Source: Podarcis raffonei
Taxonomy: Eukaryota; Chordata; Lepidosauria; Squamata; Lacertidae
NCBI RefSeq assembly: GCF_027172205.1
Contig: NC_070605.1
Location: 24,546,304-24,610,303, forward strand
Direction: 5' to 3'
DNA: 64,000 bases
In this document: positions 44,101 through 52,280 of the stretch, piece after piece
Layout: each line of letters begins with the position of its first letter
Numbering within the stretch: position 1 is the first letter of the stretch
The notes under the pieces: generated by a model
The model's database searches: none
What the model saw: only the letters and a program-made list of their open reading frames with translations
Told to the model about the DNA's origin: nothing
Program-made: the position numbers and the translations under genes

Positions 44101-45716
44101 AATCATCTTACCGACAGTAGAATTTAATGCAGAAGTCTTAAATGTCTGCGTATTAGTCTGCCTAATTGTTACGTTTGTCTTTAGGTGCATGTGAAGGAAC
44201 ACTTGCCTGCTCCACTTGCCACTTAATCTTTGAAGACAATATATTTAAAAACCTAGATGCAATCACTGATGAGGAAATGGATATGCTGGACCTTGCCTAT
44301 GGATTGACAGACAGGTAAGGTGAAACCAGCTTAAAATCTACCAAATGATCTTATAGTATCACTCCAGAACTGACATACCTAGTAGGTCATACTAAGTATA
44401 TGAACCCCTCAAACAGTGGCTTATCATAATTTCGATTTATTGGAAACAAGACAATTTCAAACTATGGATTATGAAGCTGGCTTGTTTCAACAAACCTTAG
44501 TTGATACTAACCACATTTTAGGACTAAACAGTAGTTAATAAAAAATGGAAGCAAAAGTTTCTGATGTACTGCCGTGCCAGGGAAGGAAAGAAATGCATGG
44601 CTAGAAAGCTTCCTATGACACATTCCCTTTGTGATGGTTAATCATAATACCCCAGAGTAAAAGCAGCCATGCATCCTCTGGGTTACTCTTTACTTTATCA
44701 ATCTATGATGCAGGCTCCTGCCTGTAAAATTGGCTCTGGCTCTAAAGCTTCTTTGACTTCTTCTAAAATTTGGACTCAACTATTCAAAACAATGAAAGAG
44801 CCCAAAGCAAATCCATACTCTTGAGTTTCTTTACATTTTTGAATGCAGGTTTTCACTATCAGCCAAAAACATTTCCCTTGTCAGTTTCTCTTAGTGTGAC
44901 TTGACAAGCAGACATTTTGGGCAAATAGTCTTCTCCTGTGGTGTTCCATACCTATTAATTTGGTCAACCAACCAACCAACCAACCAACCAACCAACCAAC
45001 CAACCCAGAAGCTCAGTAATTGATGCAGTCTTAGACTAACAGTTTGGGAATGGAAATGTTCCCTCAGCCTTAGGTGTACAGTGGTACCTCAGGTTAAGTA
45101 TTTAATTTGTTCCGGAAGTCCATACTTAACCTGAAACTGTTCTTAACCTGAATAACCACTTTAGCTAATGGGGCCTCCTGCTGCCGCCGCGCCGCCAGAG
45201 CATGATTTCTGTTCTCATCCTGAAGCAAAGTTCGTAACCTGAAGTGTATGTAACCCGAGGTACCACTGTAAAACGTTAGTAATGGTGGCCTACCATACAG
45301 GGTTGTTAGAAGAATTACAACAAGCTAATGTATGTGAATTTAAGCCTTTTCTTCCTTGATTTCTGCCCTTGTACATATCATATTTAATGGGTTGTATCCA
45401 GTGCTAATCCTACTTGGAGGAGACCCATTGAAAACAATGGACATAACTAATTTGGGTCCATCAATTTCAACAGGAGTACTCAGAGTAAAACTTCGTTGGA
45501 TACAACCCATTGAATTTACCTCCTCCCCTCCCCCAAATATTGCCGCACCCATGCATTTATACAAGTTTATGTAAATGTTTTTTTCTCCTCTGTAGATCTC
45601 GACTGGGTTGTCAGATCTGCCTGAAGAAGTCTATGAACAATATGACTGTTCGAGTGCCTGATGCTGTGGCTGATGCCCGCCAGTCCATGGATATGAGCAA
45701 TAACTCTTTAAAATAA
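31663..45716 (+). CDS. FDX1: FDX1, adrenodoxin (mitochondrial 2Fe-2S ferredoxin), four exons
   Basis: Adrenodoxin shuttles electrons from ferredoxin reductase to mitochondrial P450s in the matrix (side-chain cleavage, 11-beta and vitamin D hydroxylations). Exons at 31663-31817, 42214-42338, 44185-44314 and 45596-45716 join to 531 bases, or 176 residues; human FDX1 has 184. Residues 1-50 are an Arg/Ala/Ser-rich mitochondrial presequence without acidic residues. The mature domain starts near [15 protein letters not shown]. Cluster ligands are C96, C102, C105 (motif [10 protein letters not shown]) and C142, with the conserved C145. The acidic helix that docks partners is kept: D122, E123, E124, D126 and D129 correspond to D72, E73, E74, D76 and D79 of bovine adrenodoxin, and P158 to P108. 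M125 stands where mammals usually have Asn. All introns are GT-AG with consistent phase. The start codon has G at -3 and +4. FDX2 is excluded by the adrenodoxin-specific sequence. Confidence 0.97.
32012..32068. repeat. (TC)n(AC)n microsatellite
   Basis: About 24 bases of TC repeats pass into about 33 bases of AC repeats, 200 bases inside FDX1 intron 1, next to the promoter CpG island. It is pure and likely length-variable. Confidence 0.9.
32093..32190. mobile_element. hAT-like MITE left part, cut by SINE
   Basis: AAGCCTTTCTCAACCTATGG then GTTGTTGGACTACAACTCCC and GGGATGATAGGAGTAT are the first half of a common palindromic reptile element. The SINE at 32191 is inserted where the second half should begin, and little of that half remains beyond it. 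Confidence 0.55.
32191..32536 (-). mobile_element. Sauria-type tRNA-derived SINE
   Basis: On the minus strand the copy starts GGGGGACGCGGGTGGTGCTG and ends GTCCCTTTACC. The 11-bp direct repeat GATAGGAGTAT flanks it (32180-32190 and 32537-32547). The B-box region reads GGGTTCGAATCCCC. Confidence 0.85.
32814..32897 (-). mobile_element. L2 LINE 3' tail
   Basis: AATAATAATAATTTTATTAT followed by GGCTGGGTTGCCCCAGCCAC and TCTGGGTGGCTCCCAACAGA is the L2 3' end on the minus strand. The next SINE abuts it. Confidence 0.65.
32898..33250 (-). mobile_element. Sauria-type tRNA-derived SINE
   Basis: A near full-length copy, reading GGGACGCGGGTGGCGCTGTG at its minus-strand start and GGTCCCTTTACCTTT-like at its end. 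No clear direct repeat was found, possibly because it landed in a simple L2 tail. It is the second SINE within 1.1 kb in the same orientation. Confidence 0.8.
33919..35630 (-). mobile_element. Solo LTR interrupted by an L1 insertion (ERV-like fossil)
   Basis: Outer boundaries read TGTAGGAATG and CTTCCCTTCA on the plus strand, with the 6-bp direct repeat GTAAAT at 33913-33918 and 35631-35636. Without the L1 and its extra duplication the LTR is about 544 bp. On the minus strand it shows two CCAATCAG boxes, then AATAAA (34008-34013), and a short tandem enhancer-like repeat GCGAGACTTCCCAGAATGC (35522-35540 and 35560-35578). The 6-bp duplication and layout fit an ERV-type LTR. No internal region remains. 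It predates the L1. Confidence 0.75.
34220..35368 (-). mobile_element. L1 LINE, 5'-truncated, ORF2 C-terminus
   Basis: The minus strand carries an open frame of about 300 codons (to 34421) that is the C-terminal part of L1 ORF2, with the cysteine motif [18 protein letters not shown] (C-x2-C-x8-H-x4-C) typical of that region. A poly-A-like tail lies at 34220. The exact 19-bp target duplication TGAAACCTCCTAATTAATT (34201-34219 and 35369-35387) shows target-primed insertion. The endonuclease and RT core are gone through 5' truncation. The open frame suggests a young copy. Confidence 0.93.
36065..36201 (+). mobile_element. Sauria-type SINE, 3' half
   Basis: Only the 3' part remains, from CAGAAGCGGCTTAGTCATGC to GGGGACCCTTTACCTTTA. 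The tRNA-like head is missing, consistent with 5' truncation during reverse transcription. Confidence 0.8.
36516..36773 (-). mobile_element. MIR/CORE-like tRNA-derived SINE
   Basis: Read on the minus strand it begins AGAGCCAGTGTGGTGTAGTG with a tRNA-like head, has a B box near GGTTCGCGTCTC, then the core-type GGGTGACCTTGGGCTAGTCA, and ends in CTT repeats. Length about 258 bp. This is a different SINE family from the Sauria-type copies. Confidence 0.75.
36830..37345 (+). mobile_element. L2 LINE 3' end
   Basis: The degenerate frame reads as the L2 reverse-transcriptase end (LVQNVATRL... then [20 protein letters not shown] and [12 protein letters not shown]), followed by GCTACTTTGAGACCCAGATG and an AT-rich tail. 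It is old, with several frame breaks. Confidence 0.65.
39083..39243 (-). mobile_element. Bov-B LINE, short 3' end
   Basis: The same 3' terminus as the 16825 copy, GTTGTTTAGTCGTTTAGTCG then ACCCCATGGACCAGAGAACG, 161 bp long. Flanks AAATAGCTC and AAATGCTC form an imperfect direct repeat. Confidence 0.85.
39383..39819 (-). mobile_element. hAT-like nonautonomous DNA transposon (FDX1 intron 1)
   Basis: The element runs from CAATGTTAGAAACTGAGATA to GGGAGTTTCAAAAGCTG and matches the 531-921 element in reverse orientation across most of its length, including ATTTTGTGACAGGGAATTTC as complement. Flanks CTCTAGGT and TTCCAGGT are a 6-of-8 target duplication. Length 437 bp, so one of the two copies carries insertions or deletions. 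Confidence 0.7.
39952..40305 (+). mobile_element. Sauria-type SINE, diverged subfamily
   Basis: The full-length copy starts GGGACGCGGGTGGCGCTGTG and has GGTTCGAATCCC, but it differs from the others throughout: GCACCTTCGGGTGCAAG, CCACCTACCAGCGGGAAGG, TGTCTGCGGACAGCGCTGGC, and the end GTACGGGCAGGGGTACC. The 15-bp direct repeat TTTTATTGTTTGATT flanks it (39937-39951 and 40306-40320). Confidence 0.88.
40585..41084 (+). mobile_element. L2 LINE 3' end
   Basis: The frame reads as the L2 RT C-terminus ([18 protein letters not shown]..., [20 protein letters not shown]) and continues through GTGGAACACCCTCCCACCAG to the terminal AAGCCGCCCAGAGTGGCTGG. It is better preserved than the other L2 copies. A long TG repeat follows at once. 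Confidence 0.8.
41085..41129. repeat. (TG)n microsatellite
   Basis: A pure run of about 22 TG units grew at the 3' end of the L2 copy in FDX1 intron 1, followed by an AATAATA remnant of the LINE tail. Confidence 0.95.
41728..42144 (+). mobile_element. CR1 LINE with internal deletion, next to FDX1 exon 2
   Basis: From 41728 to about 41920 the sequence reads as an upstream part of the CR1 protein ([32 protein letters not shown]). It then jumps to the 3' region at about 41940 (CTTCAAGTTACAAGAAAGGA) and ends TTCCAATTCTATGATTCTGT. The middle of the element is absent. Its end is 70 bases from the FDX1 exon 2 acceptor. Confidence 0.7.
42214..42338 (+). CDS. FDX1: FDX1 exon 2
   Basis: The exon encodes [20 protein letters not shown] through LDIDGF, the first beta-sheet part of the ferredoxin fold, residues 52-93 plus one base of codon 94. 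The acceptor is a T-rich tract ending CAG and the donor is GTAAGT. A CR1 fragment ends about 70 bases before the acceptor. Confidence 0.96.
44185..44314 (+). CDS. FDX1: FDX1 exon 3 (Fe-S loop and acidic helix)
   Basis: The exon encodes [20 protein letters not shown] and on to [12 protein letters not shown]. It holds three of the four cluster cysteines (C96, C102, C105) and the acidic docking helix. The acceptor is TCTTTAG and the donor CAG/GTAAGG. Confidence 0.97.
44965..45004. repeat. (AACC)n microsatellite
   Basis: About ten perfect AACC units lie in FDX1 intron 3, roughly 590 bases before exon 4. Confidence 0.95.
45079..45268 (+). mobile_element. TcMar-Tigger-like MITE (FDX1 intron 3)
   Basis: The 190-bp copy begins CAGTGGTACCTCAGGTTA and ends CGAGGTACCACTG, with TA duplications at 45077-45078 and 45269-45270. 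Same subfamily as 5700-5941, with a shorter right half. Confidence 0.82.
45596..45716 (+). CDS. FDX1: FDX1 exon 4 (C-terminus)
   Basis: The exon encodes [20 protein letters not shown] through DMSNNSLK and the TAA stop at 45714-45716. It carries the fourth ligand C142 and conserved C145 and P158. The C-terminal tail after the conserved ADARQS differs from mammals, as this tail does generally. Confidence 0.96.
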
Positions 45717-46925
45717 GGCCTTCAGGGTATTTTTTGGGACATAAAATATTTTTATAACTTATTTCTAAATGTTTTAATGAATGAGAGAATATACACAAAT
45801 ATGCATTTTTTGATTATAAAGATTAGATTGTAAAGATTAACTTTATCTGTTAGCCTTAGAGTTTTTGAATCTAAAATTAGAGACCGCTTAGAAAGACTAT
45901 GTTAGACACACAGGCTACAGTCCGATACTCACTAATCTAGGAGCAAGTTCCATTTAATTCAGTGTGACCTCTACACAGTGTAACTTCTACACAAAAATGC
46001 AGAGGATTTCACCAACTGTGCCGTTTTGTTCCTAGAGGAATGCTTCCTTTTTATTAGCATTTACTGCTAATAATTCTCCCCTCTTTGTGGGGGAGAATTC
46101 CATAAATGGGTGTTGCTAATGAGAAGTTCCTCATCCCCAGTTGTCTTCTGACTGCGGGATTACCCAAATGAGGACTTTGGCATACGGGCCTTCCAGATTT
46201 CTGGCCCCGTAACCTGTTTATGATTTCTTCTAGAATAGCATATTACATGAAATAACACATCTTATGAGAACACATTTACCAAGGTAATTTCCAGTATGCA
46301 CCAGGGCATAAAAGAACAAATCAAGAAATGAAATAAGCCAAGGGAGATGATAATAATTACTGTCTTCCTCCACTGGTCCATGAGGACTGTACAGTTGCAT
46401 AATGAAAAAGAGCCACATTTATCCTGCTCTGCCTCTTTTGTCTCCTTTAAGGCATCTTGTACTCCAGTGGCACAGAATAAATGCATAAACAATACGACTT
46501 AAAATGCTCTAGAGTTGGTGTTTTTGTTGCAGAGAAGATTTTCATGCACACGTTGGTTTTTCCAACATGAGCCACAATGATTTACACAGAAACATTATAC
46601 TCTGCATACTGTAGGATGCAATCTTTTATCCTAAAGCAACTTGCCACAATATCAAATGAATGTGATTGTGAAGTGGCAAACACAGTAAGCTTTAGATTGG
46701 TCAAGAGCATTTCTGTGGTGGCATTTCAATGCAAAGTTTACCTGTGCTTCCTTTGAAAAGAAAATGTTTCTTGAATTAATCCTAGGTAGCTAGGCAGAAA
46801 GAGACCAATGTTTCTTTCCAGTCCTGTAATTATCCTATAAATGTTGGTGATGGACTACTCGGAGATGTATGTATTTCTCAGTTTTAATAATCTGAAAATA
46901 AATTCTTTTTCTATTATTGCTTTTG
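45717..46925 (+). other. FDX1: FDX1 3' UTR
   Basis: About 1.2 kb follows the stop codon without recognisable repeats, unlike the introns. A canonical AATAAA lies at 46897-46902, followed by a T-rich tract, and is the best polyadenylation signal. Weaker variants occur near 45740. The exact end is inferred. Confidence 0.6.
46897..46902 (+). terminator. FDX1: Polyadenylation signal of FDX1
   Basis: This is a perfect AATAAA hexamer about 1.18 kb after the FDX1 stop, followed by TTCTTTTTCTATTATTGC, a T-rich stretch suited to cleavage-factor binding. It is the first strong signal in the unrepetitive 3' flank. Confidence 0.6.
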
Positions 46926-47388
46926 TAATTAGGAAGTGTCTTTCATTTTTAGGTTTAGTTAGCAAATGTGTTAAGCAGTGAAAGCGGAGCCAAATTTCTT
47001 GGAGAATAACAGTGCAGTCCTATACATCTCTACTGAGAAGTAGGTCCCATTGAAGTAAGTTCAAATTGGAAATTCACAGTTGCACATAATTTTGGCCTGA
47101 AATTCCAATTTCAAAATTCATTTGATCCTCAGAGCCTGAAGCATATTAATATACACTTGCATTATTTGTTACCTAAATCCTACACACTTCTGGTGTATTT
47201 TGCCTGTGATAACATAGTCTCGTTTAATGTTGTCTGGGCGTAGGAGTTGATATGCCCACATCTAAAGCTATGTAAACCTAATGGAGGGACAACTCCATCC
47301 CTTACTTATGGCAAACTCTTGACCATGTGGGTTCTGTCCTAAGAGAAATTTAAGCATGTCTAAAATAGTATGTGCACTATTACTATAT

Positions 47389-47739
47389 TAAAGGTAAAGG
47401 GACCCCTGACCATTAGGTCCAGTCGTGGCCCACTGGGGTTGCAGAGCTCATCTTACTTTATTGACCGAGGGAGCTGGCGTACAGCTTCCAGGTCATGTGG
47501 CCAGCATGACTAAGCTGCTTCTGGCAAACCAGAGCAGCAGACGGAAACGCCGTTTACCTTCCTGCCAGAGCAGTACCTATTTATCTACTTGCACTTTGAC
47601 ATGCTTTCGAACTGCTAGGTTGGCAGGAGCAGGGACCGAGCAATGGGAGCTCACCCCGTCGCGGGGATTTGAACTGCCGACCTTCTGATCAGCAACTCCT
47701 AGGCTGTGTGGTTTAACCCACAGCGCCACCCGCATCCCG
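47389..47739 (-). mobile_element. Sauria-type tRNA-derived SINE
   Basis: On the minus strand it starts GGGATGCGGGTGGCGCTGTG and ends GGTCCCTTTACCTTTAA. The 9-bp direct repeat TTACTATAT flanks it (47380-47388 and 47740-47748). Near full length at 351 bp. Confidence 0.85.
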
Positions 47740-47749
47740 TTACTATATC

Positions 47750-50700
47750 ACAAGGCTGGAAAAGCATTTGATTTCCACGGTACCACTACATGCTTGAATA
47801 TCTGTATTCTTCCCCATCCACTCCAAAACAGGTGATATTGTCTATTTTAAGTGGGATGTCTGCAGGCCTAAATGGGCAGGGAGCTGGTCTCTTCCTCTAT
47901 TATTACAGGAACATAGCGGTGGGTTTGAATGCTACCCACCAACCTGTCTTGGGCAGGGTATTTACACATGCAACTCTTGTGCTGTTGGGGAGTTCGTTCT
48001 GAGTCCATAGGGTTGCTTTGTTGGAATAGAATGAATGGTTTGCTAACATATGAAAGCCGGACTCCATTCAGCATTCGATAGCCTGATTCACAGATAAACC
48101 ATGGTTTATTGGATCGTCCAAACCTGACCTAGCAGCTTAACGACAAACAAACCATGCTCATAAGTTATACAGTCTCTGGCTAAATGTGGCTTGCATTTCT
48201 GTGTATCATATTTCTAAAATGATCACTAATGGACACAAAGTAGTCCCTTGAACTTGAAAATTGATTGATGGCACTAAGGTATTTCCAAAAATAGTGCTTT
48301 TATCTGTAATGTTTTGCTTGCTGCAGTTGCTGGGCTTAAATGTCAGCTTTGATGGAAAGGACAAGGAAACAAGAATTTCGCAGCGTTCTTCAAAGTTGCT
48401 TCACAAAATAGCCAGCTGTTCTTTCTATCAGGTCGGGGTAAAGGACAATTCTGGTAGCACTGTTCCTTCTGTGTTCTCATCTCGGTTACATTGTACAACT
48501 CCCTTTCCGACGAAAAAAGCCCATCTTTTTTGCTGTGTTTGAATGAATTGACTGAGAAACGCCATCACTAAGCGCTATTCACAGATCAGTTGAGTGTTCT
48601 GTTTGCCCTTTCTGCCTTTGCAAAAATAGTTGTGAAGCCTTTGCAAAAAGGATTTGAGAGTATCCTTGTGTGTAATGCATGGAAGCTCAATACATCTGGC
48701 TTTAATAGAGTAGTCAGAAATGCATTCCTGGACTCTTGGCTATGCTTTGTGTTTCTTTTATCAGCTATTGGTTTCAAGTGGAGGAAGAATTCGCTAATAG
48801 TTTCAAGAGGCCAGATTACAGTTTAGAAGATTTGCCATCATTGATATTTTTACAGTATAAGTTGGGAGGTCAGAAATGGGTTGGACAAGGGGGTACAACT
48901 AACTCCCGGTTGCTCCATATACTGTGGCTGTAGTACGGAACCTGAATAGCTACATCATCCATCAAATTTTCTACGCTTAAGCTGTTGCCAAAGACTGGAC
49001 TGAGATTTGTTGGCCTTGGAAGCAAGACCAGTGGAAGAACTGTTTTTTTTAAAAAAAAAAAACCTGGACTTTTAAGAATTAACAGCGAAGAGTATTTTAA
49101 GTTAAGGTACTATTCAACTACCGAGAGCCAAGTCCACGTCATCAAGATCAGCAGGCATAATTTCAGTGGATTCCTGTGTGCTGAATTCACAATTCTCCAT
49201 GTCCTGAAGGCTTTACAACGTGTGTTGAACTGGAATGTCACACTGCATGCACATGTTGAGGAATCACAGGCACAATTCTGCTGCAAAAACAACTTGCATT
49301 TTCAGCATGTTAAGATATAGTCATACGTAAGGTGCAAGACTTGGCTGACAGCTTGTGGAGTTATTCTTGTGTGGTATATTTCAGAGCCTTCTGGGGATAA
49401 AGTGTGTATTCATAGAAAGCATGTGCTATAATCCTGGGTAATGCAAAGGGGGGTTGGAATGAGTGAATATTTTCCCCATGTTAAAATCCCTGCACACAGA
49501 GCAACTAGCATATCAAGATGAAGGGTTCCATAGCCTAGTCCTGATGTGCTAGTTTTCCATGCGCATGGAGTTAATGTCTTCAGAGGAGGGTTATGCCACA
49601 TACTTCTGCTGAATAGGTAGGTGCCTTTTTAAATCAAACCTGGGTTCTATCACATGGTGTGTCTGTGTTTTGCATCAGGAGACAGAAAAAATTAACTTAA
49701 AGAATCTCCAGGATATATTATAGTTCTCACCCCAGTGCATCATGAGTGTGCTCTAGATTTCCTGTGTTAAGCAAGGGGTTGTATAGACCTCCTCCAACTC
49801 AATGAATGAATGAATACCATGCAAGAAAAATGCCTGAAAACTATACTTTCCAGTGTGTGTGCATGTGCGTGCACGCGCACCATCAAGTTTTACACAGAAG
49901 GTAAGTACAGAGCATTTACGGTGCAGTTAATTGTTCCCTCATTCAGTCAATTGCTATGTGAACAAATATAGGAGCTCATTTCAGCAATTTTATTTTTTAG
50001 TCTATACCACTTTCTGAGAATGCCCTTGAAGCTCTGTGTCCAACAAGGACGTGACAAAATGCTCTAACACACCACCTTGACAACAGAAAATCTTTCTGGG
50101 TGCAGAAAGTTCACTGACTGTTAAGGGGATGGGAAACCAGGGGAAGGGGAACTGGAATGGAGTATCCCGGAAAAAGGCATGGATGGCTGGAAACCTGAAC
50201 AGCAGCAGTCTACACTCCTTGGAGAAAAACCTAGTGCTAATATTATTGAAAAGCTGGTACTATAGGGAAATAGGTTTCTTATTAGGTAAAGAATTAAACA
50301 TCTCTCTCTTGCAAAGCCAGTGCATTTAAAATTAATTGCCTGGTTTTCTGCCTTGGAAATTTAAGATCTTGAAGATTATTCTGTGTGCCATGAAGGAGAA
50401 TAAGTTACCCTTTGTTCTTAGGGCACAGCAATTTTCTTTCTGCTTCCCAACTTACCGCTGGTGTAGTGTAAAGGGAAGGTTTGTCTAGGTTTGCTGTTTG
50501 AAAGAACTTTGCTGTCTGGCCTTTAAACTCATCAACTCACGTGCTGAACGCTAACAAGCGTGGGTAGCAAATTGGCTCCCCTCTCTTCACCCGCCAGCCC
50601 GCCATGTCCTGCAGCAACTCTGGAGAAAGTAAAGGCCGCTGCTGCTGCTGCTGCTCGCTGGCCTAATGAGGAGACAGACTAGAAGTCTCTCCATTCAATT

Positions 50701-51415
50701 TTCTCCTTGGCTTTGGGCAGAGAGAGCAGCTCGGCTTGCTCCGTTGGGCTAATTTCCCAGCCAGCAGCCGATGCAGCATTCCTACTGCGAGATGGGGAGC
50801 GGAAGAGAATTGCAGAATAAATTGGAACGATGCGGGATGAGTTGACATTTCCTCTGAGTAATTCTCACGGGAGGAGTCCAAGACTTCTAGCCATCAAAGG
50901 CCCCGTAGGCGCAGAAGGAGGCGGCTGCAGTCGAATATGATAATACTCTGTCTAGCCTGACTTCAGGGCTTCATGTCTGGCAAGCTGCGAGTTCCTTTGC
51001 ATGTTTTAGAAAACCGGTTTCGGCCGAGATGGAAAGAAATGTTCTTGTGCTGCAAGATCTGAGTTGGCAACAAAAGCCTCTTTCCTCTTTCTACCTTTAG
51101 TTCTCCTTGCTTCGTGTGCATAGGCAAGCTGGCCATCTCCTATTAACAATGCTCTCCATGTCAGTTTTAGCACAGAGACTAACTCCTTTCTGTTGAAGTG
51201 TTAATAGAGTCACTTCCCTTCTTTATAAGCCAATGCAACTGCTTAAATGGCAAGAGCCTTGGAACTTGCCCTTGTACAGAGGCAATTCAATGTAACAGCT
51301 GAAGGGTGCACCAGTTCTGAGAGAGGCTGGTTTGGGTTACTTTTACAAGAGGGGTGCTTTGTGGAGGAGATGGCGGGGATGGTTGGCCTAGCTTCTCTCC
51401 CCCCCCCCCCACCTC
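47750..51415. other. Unannotated intergenic stretch 3' of FDX1
   Basis: About 3.7 kb with no host exon, RNA gene or clear mobile element that I could recognise. The longest open frames (about 110 codons) show no known motif and have no splice or start context. A CTG-type run near 50640 and an A/T homopolymer junction near 49045 are the only simple repeats. Confidence 0.6.
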
Positions 51416-51417
51416 TC

Positions 51418-51556
51418 CATAATAATAATAATAGTAATTTATTATTTATACCCTGCCCATCTGGCTGGGTTTCCCCAGCCACTCTGGGCGGCTTCCAACA
51501 AAACACTAAAATACAATAACCTATTAAACATTAAAAGCTTCCCTAAACAGACCTAA
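51418..51556 (-). mobile_element. L2 LINE 3' tail
   Basis: AATAATAATAATAGTAATTT followed by CTGGCTGGGTTTCCCCAGCC, ACTCTGGGCGGCTTCCAACA and ATTAAAAGCTTCCCTAAACA is the L2 3' end reading on the minus strand. Confidence 0.75.
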
Positions 51557-51579
51557 ATAGACTACTGACAGGAGCGAGC

Positions 51580-52280
51580 AGCAGCAAACCACACTGCGCA
51601 AATTGGAGTTAACTATTAGCAAAAACAGGATCAGCACAGGAGTGTCAGGCCTAATGAGAACAGCAACTCATATTCTGGCAGATCTTGCCCCCATGAAGCA
51701 GTTTCTGAGGCTGAAAGTCCCCACCTCCCCACAGCTGCCTAAGTCCCCTCCTCTTCCAGGTTATCCCCAAGCAATTTGAGGCTGTGCCTGTATGAACTTA
51801 TGCTCCACCCTCTGTATGCCTCTCCTGGTTCTGGGAGGGGAGCTTGTTGCAGCAGGAGGGGGAGACACCCATGCATCTTCTCCAGCCAGACCCATCTCTG
51901 CCTCTTGGCTCCCCTCCCCTCCTCTTCTGCTTCAGCTTCTGGGCTCCTCCTGCCACACTCATTTCTCACCAAGCCCTGTTACCTCATCAGCTTCTGACAC
52001 CTCCTCTTCATAGCCTTCTCCCTCTAACCACTCATTGTTTTCCCATCACTCCTCCCTGGACTCTGAGCCTTCTTCCCTGGGGGGGGGGTGTTGGTGGTCT
52101 CCCAGCTGGTTTCTCCCAGCTGGTTCCTCCCATCATTGCTCTGTGTCCAACCAGTCCATTACATCTGCCTGTAACTTAAGTCCTGGTGGAATTCCGCAGC
52201 ACTGCATCACCAAACACTGGTCTACCTTAGCTTTCCATCACGCGAGCCCCATCTGCTTCACCTTCAAATAGAGAACGGTC
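51580..52280 (-). mobile_element. Possible LTR-like retroelement remnant
   Basis: On the minus strand, acidic and proline-rich frames (for example NECGRRSPEAEAEEEGRGAK) are followed by TTCTCATTAGGCCTGACA, a plausible LTR end. The make-up resembles the third solo LTR at 61324-61926. Boundaries and target duplications could not be closed, so the assignment is tentative. Confidence 0.3.

Noticed and set aside
44965-45004. Regular direct repeats as a CRISPR-like array
   Set aside because: A plain (AACC)n microsatellite in an intron of a vertebrate gene, with no spacers.
14880-47739. B-box motifs suggesting tRNA genes
   Set aside because: All lie in the SINE copies; none folds into a free-standing tRNA with proper ends.
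48985-49320. 111-codon plus-strand frame as an ARHGAP20 or unknown exon
   Set aside because: Includes a homopolymer A tract, wrong strand for ARHGAP20, and no RhoGAP or other motif.
51580-52280. Fourth solo LTR
   Set aside because: The make-up is LTR-like, but no pair of ends with a matching target duplication was found. It is kept only as a low-confidence remnant.
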